A stretch of DNA of 64,000 bases from Paenibacillus graminis (GCF_000758705.1 NZ_CP009287.1:1178001-1242000); one strand, 5' to 3'; counted from the first letter of the stretch, positions 26,725 to 35,555 are shown. The notes: generated from the sequence alone by a model not told the origin. Numbers and translations are program-made.

Positions 26725-26815
26725 GATTGCACTTCATGCAATAGAGTATTTATTGTTGTGCGTCGGATCGCATTCTGTTATGAGAACTTCTGCTGCAGAA
26801 AGTGCAACAGAATGT
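26725..26815. repeat. Two TGCA-type palindromic repeats
   Basis: ATTGCACTTCATGCAATAGAG starts near 26727 and CTGCAGAAAGTGCAACAGAATG near 26793. Both belong to the dispersed family first seen at 964-1096 and lie between the deacetylase and TetR genes, which converge here. Confidence 0.55.
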
Positions 26816-26829
26816 GCGCCTGAGCAAAG

Positions 26830-27447
26830 TCATTTGTACAAATAACTAACAATCATATGTACCAGCTCGGATTTCAGCCGTTCAGTTGCGATACGCTGCT
26901 GGGAGAAAGAGATAACGTCAACGATGGCGCTTACCGTTTCGAACACGATCACGGAAGCGGCCTCCATGTCTTCAGTTTTTAGCTCATCCTGTCCCATCTG
27001 CAGATACTCAAGTGTTCTGATGCGGCCTGCTTCATACTGTGCATCCATTAACTGCTTAATCTCCTCATCGCTATGGTACATGATGGTCAGCTCTCGATGG
27101 TAGCCTATAAAGGCCTCATGGGAGATCAGGAGGGTGTCGACCAGATGCATGATCAGCTCGGAGCGGTCGATGGTTAAGAAGTTGATCTCTGACATCGAAG
27201 CGTCGATCCGGGCTAGAAGATCTGCACCATAGTTCTTCAGCACTTCAATGAAAACGGCTCTTTTATCTACAAAATAGGAATAGAAGCTGCCAGTCGATAC
27301 TCCGGCCGCCGCTGCGATTTGCTTGGTGTTGGTCTGATGGAAGCCCTTGTCCGAGAACTGCTTCATGGCTGCTTGGACAATAGCCTCCTTGGTCCGGATA
27401 CTGCGTTCCTGCCGTGGTGTTCTGATCTTGTCTTCCATATCACTCAT
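26830..27447 (-). CDS. TetR-family repressor of the adjacent MFS exporter
   Basis: The start is set at the ATG whose complement is at 27445-27447 (protein begins MSDMEDK), ten bases after GGGGGA; in-frame Met codons further upstream lack a ribosome binding site. The 205-residue protein has an N-terminal helix-turn-helix (about residues 13-60: FSDKGFHQTNTKQIAAAAGVS, then SFYSYFVDKRAVF) and a helical ligand domain of the type that binds drugs or fatty acids. It is divergent from an MFS gene, and two inverted repeats between them are likely operators. Confidence 0.92.
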   Translation of the reverse strand: MSDMEDKIRTPRQERSIRTKEAIVQAAMKQFSDKGFHQTNTKQIAAAAGVSTGSFYSYFVDKRAVFIEVLKNYGADLLARIDASMSEINFLTIDRSELIMHLVDTLLISHEAFIGYHRELTIMYHSDEEIKQLMDAQYEAGRIRTLEYLQMGQDELKTEDMEAASVIVFETVSAIVDVISFSQQRIATERLKSELVHMIVSYLYK

Positions 27448-27534
27448 GTCAGATTGCTCCCCCTTGTAGTACTGATTGTAGAGGAGGGAATTCAGGCTGT
27501 CAATAAAAGTTGAACTTGATTTCATATTTAATCA

Positions 27535-27587
27535 TTGACAAACATGAACTTTAGTTCATATAATCTAAAACATGAACTTGGGTTCAC
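27535..27587 (+). promoter_or_regulatory. Promoter of the MFS gene with two overlapping TetR operators
   Basis: A near-perfect sigma-A promoter has TTGACA (27535-27540) and TATAAT (27559-27564) with an 18-base spacer. A perfect 16-bp palindrome ATGAACTTTAGTTCAT fills the spacer (27544-27559), and a second, ATGAACTTGGGTTCAC, lies just after the -10 box (27572-27587), 28 bp away. Binding of the TetR protein at these sites would block transcription. Confidence 0.85.
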
Positions 27588-27618
27588 ATTTATGATGGCC
27601 TTTTGGAGGATGATGAAG

Positions 27619-29316
27619 ATGAGTGTAAGAATGCGCAGAGCTTTATCTTTTACAGCAATCGTACTTGGTTTTTTTATGGCGCTGCTGGATACGACGATTA
27701 TTAATATCGCCCTGCCGGAGATGACGCGCCATTTCGGCGGAAGTGTGTCGCGGATTTCCTGGGTGATGAACGGGTATAACCTGGCTTTTGCCGTGTTCAT
27801 CCTGACTGCCTCCCGGCTGGCTGATCAATTTGGCCGGAAGAAAGTGTTTATTTTTGGAGTTGCTCTATTTACTCTGACCTCTCTGCTAGCCGGGTTTTCA
27901 ACATCCCTGGGGATGCTGATTCTGCTGCGGGTGATTCAGGGCCTGGCCGGGGCAATTATTGTTCCGGTCACCATTCCCCTGACTACGACCACTTTTCCAA
28001 AAGAGATGCATGGCCTCATTATTGGCATATGGGGAGCCGTCTCGGGGGTGGCTGCGGCGAGCGGTCCGGCGCTTGGCGGAATTCTGACGCAGAACCTCAG
28101 CTGGGAGTGGATCTTTTTTGTAAACGTGCCGCTGGGTGTGTTGAGCATTGTGCTGACGGCTGTCTTCATTCAGGAATCGCGGGATGATACGGCAGGCCGT
28201 TCCATTGATTATGGCGGGACCCTTGGAATTACCGGAGCGATGTTCTTCATTACGTACGCTCTGATCAAGGTGCAGGATTATGGCTGGAGTTCGGGAGTCA
28301 CCCTTGCGCTGCTGGGTGCGGGAGTATTGTTCCTGCTGCTGTTCATCTTCACACAGTGGAAAGGGAGGGAACCCATGCTGCCTTTGTCACTGATACGGAT
28401 ACGTACATTCAACAATGCTTCCCTGACCCTGCTGATTGTCGGAGCGGCGCTGATGAATCTTTCCCTGCTGACTTCCTTCTTCCTGACGCGGATGATGGGG
28501 ATGACCGAGCTGAAGGCCGGGCTTGTGCTGTCCATGGTCGCGGTGGGCTCGATTGTCAGTTCGGCGGTTTCGGGGCCGCTGTCCGCGAAATACGGCAGCC
28601 ATCTGTTCGCTGCAGCAGGTATTGTAATCACGGGCGGGGCGATGTATTCCATGAGCGGGCTTCACGCTGAATCGGCAGTGGCGGAGGTGGTGGTGCGCCT
28701 GCTGGTCGCAGGTGTTGGCATAGGCCTTACGATGGCGCCGGTGATGTCTTCCGCCGTCCGCAATGTTCCGGAGGACAAGGTGGGCATTTCTTCGGGAGTC
28801 ACCAATATGGCGAAGTCGCTGGGCAGTGTCATTGGAGTAGCTATTATAGTGACTGTGCTGCAGCACAACATGGACAGTGAACTGGGGAAGGCGGGGACTC
28901 ACCTGTCTGAGGCTGTTCAGGCGGATGTTAAGCTGCAGCCTCTTGTCAAAAATGTTCTAGCGGAAGCCGTAGCTTCCATCAGTAAGGAGGGGGCTGCACC
29001 GATGGGAGGAAACAGCGGCAAAGCTGATCCTGCGGCAGCCGTAGTACATGCGGTGGAGCTTGCTGCGGCAAAGCTTCCGCCTGCGGAACAAAAGGCTTTT
29101 GCAGCGGACAGCGCCAATCAATTCCGGGAAGCCAAGCTGCTCTTGTCTCAAGCAGGGAACGGGATGCAGCAGGCGGCTGTTGAGGGATTCCGCCGGACCT
29201 TTGTTTTTGCCGGCCTGCTGATGATTCCGGGGATACTGTTCGCTCTCCTGAGCGACAAGCGGCGCAAGCCCGAGGAGCCGGCGGCAGTTGCCGAACCGGC
29301 GGTGCTGGAGCGGTAG
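27619..29316 (+). CDS. MFS drug exporter of the DHA2 (14-TM) family
   Basis: TTGGAGG at 27603-27609 is best placed for the ATG at 27619 (MSVRMRRAL); ATGs at 27610 and 27613 are too close. The 565-residue protein has 14 membrane segments with the DHA2 features LDTTIINIALP in the first segment, LADQFGRKK in loop 2-3 and GPALGGIL in segment 5. It uses the proton gradient to export drugs or other toxic compounds. A soluble insert of about 90 residues lies before the last membrane segment. The operators upstream show control by the divergent TetR protein. Confidence 0.93.
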   Translation: MSVRMRRALSFTAIVLGFFMALLDTTIINIALPEMTRHFGGSVSRISWVMNGYNLAFAVFILTASRLADQFGRKKVFIFGVALFTLTSLLAGFSTSLGMLILLRVIQGLAGAIIVPVTIPLTTTTFPKEMHGLIIGIWGAVSGVAAASGPALGGILTQNLSWEWIFFVNVPLGVLSIVLTAVFIQESRDDTAGRSIDYGGTLGITGAMFFITYALIKVQDYGWSSGVTLALLGAGVLFLLLFIFTQWKGREPMLPLSLIRIRTFNNASLTLLIVGAALMNLSLLTSFFLTRMMGMTELKAGLVLSMVAVGSIVSSAVSGPLSAKYGSHLFAAAGIVITGGAMYSMSGLHAESAVAEVVVRLLVAGVGIGLTMAPVMSSAVRNVPEDKVGISSGVTNMAKSLGSVIGVAIIVTVLQHNMDSELGKAGTHLSEAVQADVKLQPLVKNVLAEAVASISKEGAAPMGGNSGKADPAAAVVHAVELAAAKLPPAEQKAFAADSANQFREAKLLLSQAGNGMQQAAVEGFRRTFVFAGLLMIPGILFALLSDKRRKPEEPAAVAEPAVLER

Positions 29317-29339
29317 TTCCAACTCAGAAAGGCTCAAGC

Positions 29340-29371
29340 AAGCGGCTCTTTTTACAGAGCCGCTTCTTTTT
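29340..29371 (+). terminator. Intrinsic terminator of the MFS gene
   Basis: AAGCGGCTCT pairs with AGAGCCGCTT around a 6-base loop and is followed by CTTTTT. Confidence 0.92.
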
Positions 29372-29374
29372 ATG

Positions 29375-29420
29375 TTGACAGATTAGTATACTGTATTAAT
29401 AATAGTAGTACAGTTAATAC
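29375..29420 (+). promoter_or_regulatory. Promoter and likely operator of the GntR/ABC operon
   Basis: TTGACA (29375-29380) is followed at about 17 bases by an AT-rich -10 region (TAATAA near 29397). The inverted repeat GTATTAA (29393-29399) and TTAATAC (29414-29420) overlaps the -10 region and start site, as expected for an autoregulated YtrA-type GntR operator. Confidence 0.6.
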
Positions 29421-29493
29421 ACTATATGGGTTGAACTTGAAAATATACAAACTGGAATGTTTGAAGGATACAGCACACGAAAGGAGGACTGTC

Positions 29494-29874
29494 ATGTTCG
29501 AATTGGACGTCCGCAGCCGCAAGCCGATCTACGAGCAGTTGAACGATAAAGTCAAGGAGCTGATTATGCACGGGATTTTGCGCGCGGATGAGCAGCTTCC
29601 GTCGGTAAGAACCTTGTCCTCACAGCTTACAGTGAATCCCAATACCATTCAGAAAGCCTACCGTGAACTGGAGCGGGAAGGCTATATCTATTCTCTGCAG
29701 GGCAAAGGGAGCTTTGTGGCTCCGCTGCAGCAGGGCCAGAACGAGAGCAAAAGAGCAGGACTCAGGGAAGAGCTGCTGCGCCTGATGGCAGAAGCGGTCT
29801 ATCTCGGATTTACCGCAAATGAAATTGGGGCATTGTACCGTCAGGTGCTGGAGCAGAGAGAGAAGGGAGAATAG
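29494..29874 (+). CDS. GntR-family regulator, YtrA subfamily
   Basis: AAGGAGG precedes the ATG at 29494. The 126-residue protein has a winged helix-turn-helix (KPIYEQLNDKVKELI, LPSVRTLSSQLTVNPNTIQ, ELEREGYIYSLQGKGSFV) and only a short C-terminal helical part (about 80-126), which is typical of the YtrA subfamily. These regulators usually repress an adjacent ABC transporter operon and respond to cell-wall antibiotics or related stress. Here the ABC ATPase gene begins 2 bases after the stop codon. Confidence 0.92.
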   Translation: MFELDVRSRKPIYEQLNDKVKELIMHGILRADEQLPSVRTLSSQLTVNPNTIQKAYRELEREGYIYSLQGKGSFVAPLQQGQNESKRAGLREELLRLMAEAVYLGFTANEIGALYRQVLEQREKGE

Positions 29875-29876
29875 CC

Positions 29877-30779
29877 ATGATTGAAATACGCGGAATCAGT
29901 AAAAGCTTTCAGGGAGAAAAGGCTGTTGACAGCCTGTCGCTGACGGTACATAAAGGCGCCATTTATGGCCTGCTCGGTTCCAACGGAGCAGGGAAAACCA
30001 CCCTGCTGAAGACACTAGCCGGCATCTACCGGCCTGAGGAAGGAACCGTTAAGATCGGCGGCCAGCCAGTTTTTGAGAGTCCGCAGGTGAAGCAGAACCT
30101 CATTTTTATGCCGGACAGCCCATACTTTTTCCCGCAGGCCTCGCTCAAGACGATGGCCGCCTTTTACCGTTCGGTGTATCCGGGTTTCAGCGATAAACGT
30201 TTTGAGGAGCTGGGCACGGTATTCCGGCTCGATATGGGACGCAAGCTAAGCCGTTTCTCCAAGGGCATGCAGCGCCAGGCGGCCTTTTGGCTTGCGCTCA
30301 GCTGCAGACCGGATGTGCTGATTATGGATGAGCCGATAGACGGGCTGGACCCGGTAATGCGCCGCCAGATCAAGAATCTTTTGTTCCAGGAGGTCGCCGA
30401 GCGGGAGCTGACCGTTCTGATCTCTTCGCATAATCTGCGGGAGATTGAGGATCTGTGTGACCATGTCGGCATTATGCACCAAGGCCGGATGCTGGTCGAG
30501 AAGGATCTGGATGATCTTAAGGCCGATACGCATAAGGTTCAGGTAGCCTTTCGCGATGAACGTCATGCGTCGGCACTTGCGGCCAAGCTGCAAATTCTCC
30601 ATCAGGAGCGGCGGGGCAGCGTGGATCTGTATATCGTAAAAGGCGACCGGGAGCGGATTTCGAAAGTGATCCATGTCTATGAGCCGTACGTGTTCGATCT
30701 GCTTCCCTTGACGCTGGAGGAAATCTTTATTTATGAAATGGGGGATGCCGGGTATGACGCGCAGCCGATACTTCTTTAA
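29877..30779 (+). CDS. ABC transporter ATP-binding protein (YtrB-like)
   Basis: The 300-residue ATPase has Walker A GSNGAGKTT, a signature SKGMQRQ (degenerate, as common in ABC-2 type exporters), Walker B VLIMDEPIDGLD and the switch His in SSH. The C-terminal 80 residues are an extra domain. It overlaps the permease gene by 26 bases and is cotranscribed with the GntR gene. It probably powers an exporter or a membrane-stress transporter. Confidence 0.93.
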   Translation: MIEIRGISKSFQGEKAVDSLSLTVHKGAIYGLLGSNGAGKTTLLKTLAGIYRPEEGTVKIGGQPVFESPQVKQNLIFMPDSPYFFPQASLKTMAAFYRSVYPGFSDKRFEELGTVFRLDMGRKLSRFSKGMQRQAAFWLALSCRPDVLIMDEPIDGLDPVMRRQIKNLLFQEVAERELTVLISSHNLREIEDLCDHVGIMHQGRMLVEKDLDDLKADTHKVQVAFRDERHASALAAKLQILHQERRGSVDLYIVKGDRERISKVIHVYEPYVFDLLPLTLEEIFIYEMGDAGYDAQPILL

Positions 30780-32805
30780 CAGCAGTGTTATCCGCCAGAA
30801 TTTGCGCCAGCACGGCTGGATTGGAATCATCTATACCTTGGGCTTGCTGTTCTCGCTTCCGCTGCAGCTCTTTATGCGCAGTTATCCGGGTGCTGAGCCG
30901 CAGGAGATAGATACGCTGTTCCAAGTAGGCGGAGATCTACAAATGCTGTTCATCATCTCACTGCCGGCCGCTGCCGGGCTGTTCCTGTTCCGCTATTTGC
31001 AGTCCAGAAGGGCTTCCGATCTGTGGCACAGCCTTCCGCTGCGGCGGGAGCATTTGCTGACAGCGCATCTGGCTAGCGGATTAGGACTGCTGCTTCTTCC
31101 GGTATGGCTAACCGCTGCAGTCACAGCTATGGTTACTCCGATGGACGGAAATATGTACATTTATCAAGGAACGGATATCTGGAACTGGTGCCTGGCGGTC
31201 AGCATCCTTACGCTGTTTCTCTTTGTGTTCAGCATCTTTGTCGGCATCTGCACGGGACAAACCGTGATCCAGGGTATCATCATTTATATTCTGCTGATCC
31301 TTCCGGCGGCGCTGATTGAATTCGTCAATCACCATTTAAGCATGTATCTTTATGGTTACCCGGAATGGTTTGGCCTCAGTGAGGACAGATTGATCTGGTC
31401 GCCCTTATTACATCTTATTGTTCTGGGGGAAGAGCCCTTCAGTACGGGAGAATTATGGACCTACAGCGGTTTGTCGCTCTTATTCATCGTCTTTTCGTAC
31501 ATACTGTACCGCAAGCGCAGTGTGGAAAAGTCCGGGCAGGCTATTGCCTTCACCTATTTCAATCCGCTGTTCAAAGCTGGGGTAATGCTATGTGCGATGC
31601 TTCTGGCGGGTACGTATTTTGGGGCCGTTAAGCCGCATCAGGCGGGCTGGGTTCTCTGCAGCCATCTTGCCGGAGCGCTGCTTGGCTATATCGCGGCAGA
31701 GATGGTTATCCGCAAAACCTGGCAGATCATGACCCGTAAAGTGCCGCTTGAATTCGCAGTATATGGAGTACTGCTGGGTTTGCTGGTCTACATTCCGGTG
31801 TCCGGATTAACCGGATATGAGGACCGGGTGCCGGCCGCAGAACATATCACTGGAGTGTATGCAGGAAGTAATTACAGGATGTATAACGATGATTCATATA
31901 ACGGATTTGCCTCCAGTGAGGTTGCAAAAGATTCATCCGGCAACAGGGTGCCTTTCGCTGGCGGTCAGCAATATATTGAAGCTGTCCGCAGCCTTCACCA
32001 GACGCTTATTACGGTGCGTCCCGACTATAACATCGCCCCGTCTGAGGAATATAACCGCGGCGGCAGAATGTTCACCTTGGCATATCGATTGGATAACGGA
32101 CGCATGGTGGTGCGTGAGTACCGGATTCCAGCCAAGGGCTTTGAGCCGGAAATGAAAGCGGTCATGGAAAATGAAGATTTCAAGCGTGCCGAATATGATG
32201 TTCAAGCACTGGATGCGGAAATTGAAAGCTTTAGGTTAAGCTACCGGGAACGGGTGGTTAGAATTACGGACCCGGAGGACGTTCGGGAATTCAAGGATAT
32301 CCTAATCAGAGAAAAGCTGAATATGTCCTATGAGGACCAGAATGAGGGACAATTGCCAATTGCGTATATCCAGCCTATCCAAAAGCCTGCAGACGAAGAA
32401 GGCGGCAGTGGAAGGGTAAATGCAAGTGTCACTCGCAATTACGAATGGCTGCCCTCCTACAAGAAACTGGGTAATTGGATGGAGGAAAAGGGGTTTGCGG
32501 AAAAAATTCGATCCACAGCAAAAGACGTACAATCGGCTGAAATTATAAAAGATGATTATAAGGGCAGGATTTCCCCGGGGGAAACTTACAACCTTGAACT
32601 GCACATGTCGCTGGCCCGCCAGCAGAAGCTTTCAGTTGTTACCCGGGATAAGAAAGTGATTGCCGGCATCCTGGAACATCAGCGCGAGTATTTGGGCAAA
32701 AACGGGATGTATGCAGCCAAGCTGGAATATACAGACGGAGATACCCAATATGTATCCATAGATATGGAGGGACTGGAGCCTGCCCTGAAATCGCTGCTCC
32801 CTTAA
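30754..32805 (+). CDS. ABC transporter permease with large C-terminal soluble domain
   Basis: The ATG at 30754 follows GGGGGATG and lies inside the end of the ATPase gene. The 683-residue protein has about ten membrane segments in the first 360 residues, including EFVNHHLSMYLYGYPEWFG in a loop, and a soluble part of about 320 residues (about 363-683) that I do not know in detail; related YtrC/D-type permeases carry a similar C-terminal domain (annotated as DUF6449, from memory). With the GntR and ATPase genes it forms a three-gene operon closed by a terminator. Confidence 0.85.
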   Translation: MTRSRYFFNSSVIRQNLRQHGWIGIIYTLGLLFSLPLQLFMRSYPGAEPQEIDTLFQVGGDLQMLFIISLPAAAGLFLFRYLQSRRASDLWHSLPLRREHLLTAHLASGLGLLLLPVWLTAAVTAMVTPMDGNMYIYQGTDIWNWCLAVSILTLFLFVFSIFVGICTGQTVIQGIIIYILLILPAALIEFVNHHLSMYLYGYPEWFGLSEDRLIWSPLLHLIVLGEEPFSTGELWTYSGLSLLFIVFSYILYRKRSVEKSGQAIAFTYFNPLFKAGVMLCAMLLAGTYFGAVKPHQAGWVLCSHLAGALLGYIAAEMVIRKTWQIMTRKVPLEFAVYGVLLGLLVYIPVSGLTGYEDRVPAAEHITGVYAGSNYRMYNDDSYNGFASSEVAKDSSGNRVPFAGGQQYIEAVRSLHQTLITVRPDYNIAPSEEYNRGGRMFTLAYRLDNGRMVVREYRIPAKGFEPEMKAVMENEDFKRAEYDVQALDAEIESFRLSYRERVVRITDPEDVREFKDILIREKLNMSYEDQNEGQLPIAYIQPIQKPADEEGGSGRVNASVTRNYEWLPSYKKLGNWMEEKGFAEKIRSTAKDVQSAEIIKDDYKGRISPGETYNLELHMSLARQQKLSVVTRDKKVIAGILEHQREYLGKNGMYAAKLEYTDGDTQYVSIDMEGLEPALKSLLP

Positions 32806-32846
32806 CTCTCCCGAAAGAAGCTGTATTCTTGGCTGACTACTATACT

Positions 32847-32888
32847 GTGCCCCTTGCCGGTGATTGTTCCGGCAGGGGCACTTTTTTT
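32847..32888 (+). terminator. Intrinsic terminator of the GntR/ABC operon
   Basis: GTGCCCCTTGCCGG pairs with CCGGCAGGGGCAC around an 8-base loop and is followed by TTTTTTT. Confidence 0.93.
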
Positions 32889-32923
32889 GCTCCAAGTGAG
32901 GCGTGTGCTTACATCAATTCAGG

Positions 32924-32953
32924 TTGACAAAACCTGGAACCCTGAATTATGCT
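32924..32953 (+). promoter_or_regulatory. Promoter of the RNA-repair operon
   Basis: TTGACA (32924-32929) and TATGCT (32948-32953) are separated by 18 bases. TTCAGG (32918-32923) and CCTGAA (32941-32946) form an inverted repeat around the -35 region and spacer, which may be an operator. Confidence 0.65.
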
Positions 32954-33029
32954 TTTGGAATATTAGATAGCCAGCTTGATGTCACTCAATGAAGCAAAAG
33001 CCCACTACAATTTCAGGAGGTCAGGACAG

Positions 33030-33167
33030 ATGAATGAACAAAGAAAACATTCGTACCTTCACAATCCCAATATGTTTCCTGTTCAGCGGTCCGCCTCGTT
33101 CGGAAGGTTAGCCCTTGCAGCGGTATCTGTATTTCCGGCAGCAGCATGTACAGTTGTTTTCCGGTAA
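33030..33167 (+). CDS. 45-residue leader ORF of the RNA-repair operon
   Basis: A strong ribosome binding site (CAGGAGGT) is placed eight bases before the ATG at 33030. The predicted peptide is basic in its first half (MNEQRKHSYLHNPN) and hydrophobic in the second (LALAAVSVFPAAACTVVF). Its stop codon lies 31 bases before an intrinsic terminator that precedes rlaP. It may be a leader peptide for transcription attenuation or a small membrane peptide. No homologue is known to me; it could also be non-coding leader RNA with a chance ORF. Confidence 0.5.
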   Translation: MNEQRKHSYLHNPNMFPVQRSASFGRLALAAVSVFPAAACTVVFR

Positions 33168-33198
33168 GTCTATACCTTAATTTGCATAGCGGAGCCTG

Positions 33199-33229
33199 GC
33201 CATGGACGATGGAGTCCATGGCTTTTTTT
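33199..33229 (+). terminator. Terminator/attenuator in the leader of the RNA-repair operon
   Basis: GCCATGGAC (33199-33207) pairs with GTCCATGGC (33214-33222) around a 6-base loop, followed by seven T. It lies after the promoter and the leader ORF but before the first repair gene, so read-through must be allowed for rlaP-hen1-pnkp expression unless another promoter exists in the remaining 36 bases. Confidence 0.85.
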
Positions 33230-33265
33230 GTATTTTTTTGTGGACAAGAAAAGGAGAGGTGCCTA

Positions 33266-34069
33266 ATGTCTGATATTCATACATCCATTATCCGTGAGCT
33301 TCGCACCATCGAATCGGAAGAGAATGTCCGTATCCTGTATGCTTGTGAATCCGGCAGCAGGGCCTGGGGGTTCCCTTCCAGAGACAGTGACTATGATGTG
33401 CGGTTCCTTTATCTGCGGTGCCCGGAAGCGTACCTGTCGATCTTCGAGCAGCGGGATGTTATTGAACGCCCGATCAGCGATTTGCTGGATATCAACGGAT
33501 GGGATCTGAAAAAAGGGCTTACCCTTTTCCGCAAATCCAACCCGCCGCTCCTGGAGTGGCTGCAATCTCCGGTCCGCTATGAAGAGAACTACACCGTGGC
33601 AGAGAGCATCCGCAGTTTGTCGCCGCTCGGATTTTCGCCCAAATCCTGCATTTATCATTATCTGAATATGGCCCGGGGGAATTACCGGACTTACCTGCAA
33701 GGCAGCGAGGTTAAGATCAAGAAGTACTTCTATGTTCTCCGTCCGCTTCTGGCCTGTGCCTGGATTGAGAAATATCAGGAGGTGCCGCCCCTCGACTTCA
33801 CAATACTGGTAAAGGACCTGATTCCTGAAGGCAGCGAACTGAGAGAAACGGTCGATAGGCTGCTGGTCCGCAAAATGTCAGGCGATAAATTGAATCTGGA
33901 GCCGCGGATTGAGGGGATTAACAAGTACCTGGAGCAGCAGATCAGCCATTTTGAACAGATTGCGGCCCAGTTTGGATCAGGGAACGGGGTAGAAGACAGC
34001 GTGCTGGATGAACTGTTCCGTTCCGCACTGCTTGAGGTGTGGGGCGGTGAAAGCCGCTGGACCCCGTAG
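33266..34069 (+). CDS. rlaP: RlaP-type nucleotidyltransferase of the RNA-repair operon
   Basis: AAGGAGAGG precedes the ATG at 33266. The 267-residue protein belongs to the DNA polymerase beta-like nucleotidyltransferases: GSRAWGF (residues 31-37) followed by SRDSDYDVRF with the metal-binding Asp pair. Further motifs (FRKSNPPLLEWLQSP, YHYLNMARGNYR, KKYFYVLRPLLA) match the family I know as RlaP/YcgL-like, which is often found with Pnkp and RNA ligases. It may add nucleotides to damaged RNA ends before ligation; the exact reaction is not known to me. hen1 and pnkp follow. Confidence 0.85.
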   Translation: MSDIHTSIIRELRTIESEENVRILYACESGSRAWGFPSRDSDYDVRFLYLRCPEAYLSIFEQRDVIERPISDLLDINGWDLKKGLTLFRKSNPPLLEWLQSPVRYEENYTVAESIRSLSPLGFSPKSCIYHYLNMARGNYRTYLQGSEVKIKKYFYVLRPLLACAWIEKYQEVPPLDFTILVKDLIPEGSELRETVDRLLVRKMSGDKLNLEPRIEGINKYLEQQISHFEQIAAQFGSGNGVEDSVLDELFRSALLEVWGGESRWTP

Positions 34070-34106
34070 AGAGAAAATCAAGTGACGTTAAGGAGAGATG
34101 GACGCT

Positions 34107-35555
34107 ATGCATTTAATCATTAGAGCGACTGGCGCGGGTGCGGGCATGCTGTCCCGCCTGCTGGCCAAAAATCCCAATAACCTGTACGACCGGATGGAAA
34201 AAGAAGCCCGTGTACGCATCGTCTTCACCGCCTCTTCGGAGGAGGAAGCGGAAGCGGTCATTTATGTGACGCCTGACCCGGTTGAGCTGGTAAAAGGCGC
34301 TTCTTCGGCGCACAATGATATTACGCAGTATATCAATGACCGTGAATTTGTGGTGAGCAGCCTGTTCTGCACCTACATCCGTTCTGCACTCGGCACGGCG
34401 CTGAACGGTAAGACGAAGGAAGCTTATTTACCCTGGGTTGAGCGGAAGCTGGCCCTGGAGCTGACCTTTGGGCCTGTCGCATCGAATTTGCCGGACAGGA
34501 CGCTGGAAGAGCTGTTCACCGCGCTGGGCTATGAGGTGCTGGTGGAGCGGGGCGATGCCGAATATAACTTTGTTCTGAAGAGCCGCAGCTCTGTCCGGTA
34601 CATTAGGCTGAAGGGGATGCAGACGCTGCAAACGGCGCTCCGTCAGCTGTTCGTGCTGATTCCTGCACTGGATGACTACAAGCATTACTACATCAGCGAT
34701 GATGAGGTGGACAAAATCTGGCGTTACGGGGAAGGCTGGCTGGAGAATCATCCGCAGCGCGGACTGATTCTGAAACGCACCCTGCGTTTTGCCGGGGCAA
34801 TCCGGCAATATGACAGTCTGATGAAGAGTAGTGATCATCTGGAAGGGACTCAGGCGCCGGATGAAGCATCAGGAGGAATGGCTGAGGAGGAAGCCCTGTC
34901 CCCGCCGGTGGCGTCAGCCGCGGCCGAGGCTGACGCAGCACCAAAGGTCCGGCTGAATGATCTGCGTTATGCTGCGATCGCGGACGTGGTAGAGCAACTC
35001 TCGCTGAGGCGCAGCATCGTGGATTTCGGCTCCGGGGAAGGGAAACTGTCAGCGAGGCTTGCCAGTGTGCCGGGGGTCCGCGAGATTAAGGCGGTGGAGC
35101 CTTCCGCCACGGCACAGCTGCGGGCGATAGAGCGTTTCGCCAAGCTGGAAGGAAAGGCTGGTGTTCCTGTACCGGAGCCGGTGACGGGATCTCTGTTCTA
35201 TTACGATGAATCACTGCGGAGCAAGGATGTGATGATTCTCTGCGAGGTGATTGAGCATATTGATGAATACCGGCTTGGCCGGGTGATGGATACGATTTTT
35301 CACGAATATGCCCCGGGGACGCTGATCCTTACTACACCGAACAAGGAATACAACGAAGTATATGAGATGGATCAGGAGGAAATGCGCCATGGCGACCACC
35401 GTTTTGAGTGGAGCCGGGAAGCTTTTGCCGCATGGTGCTCCCGCTGGACTGAGGCTTATAACTATTCCGTCCGGCTGAGCGGGATTGGAGAGTTCGCGCA
35501 GGATTATGGATATCCGACGCAGATGGCCATATTTACGAAGGAGGATACGTTGTAA
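34107..35555 (+). CDS. hen1: Hen1 RNA 3'-terminal ribose 2'-O-methyltransferase
   Basis: The ATG at 34107 is ten bases after AAGGAGA; the ATG at 34098 is too close to it. The 482-residue protein has the bacterial Hen1 layout: an N-terminal domain (about 1-240) that activates the Pnkp ligase, an Ala/Glu/Pro-rich linker (about 245-280), and an AdoMet-dependent methyltransferase (about 290-475) with VDFGSGEGKLSARLA and the manganese ligands in CEVIEHID and RHGDHRFEW. It methylates the 2'-OH at the 3' end of cleaved RNA before ligation, making the repaired site resistant to the same ribotoxin. The stop overlaps the pnkp start (TAATG). Confidence 0.95.
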   Translation: MHLIIRATGAGAGMLSRLLAKNPNNLYDRMEKEARVRIVFTASSEEEAEAVIYVTPDPVELVKGASSAHNDITQYINDREFVVSSLFCTYIRSALGTALNGKTKEAYLPWVERKLALELTFGPVASNLPDRTLEELFTALGYEVLVERGDAEYNFVLKSRSSVRYIRLKGMQTLQTALRQLFVLIPALDDYKHYYISDDEVDKIWRYGEGWLENHPQRGLILKRTLRFAGAIRQYDSLMKSSDHLEGTQAPDEASGGMAEEEALSPPVASAAAEADAAPKVRLNDLRYAAIADVVEQLSLRRSIVDFGSGEGKLSARLASVPGVREIKAVEPSATAQLRAIERFAKLEGKAGVPVPEPVTGSLFYYDESLRSKDVMILCEVIEHIDEYRLGRVMDTIFHEYAPGTLILTTPNKEYNEVYEMDQEEMRHGDHRFEWSREAFAAWCSRWTEAYNYSVRLSGIGEFAQDYGYPTQMAIFTKEDTL

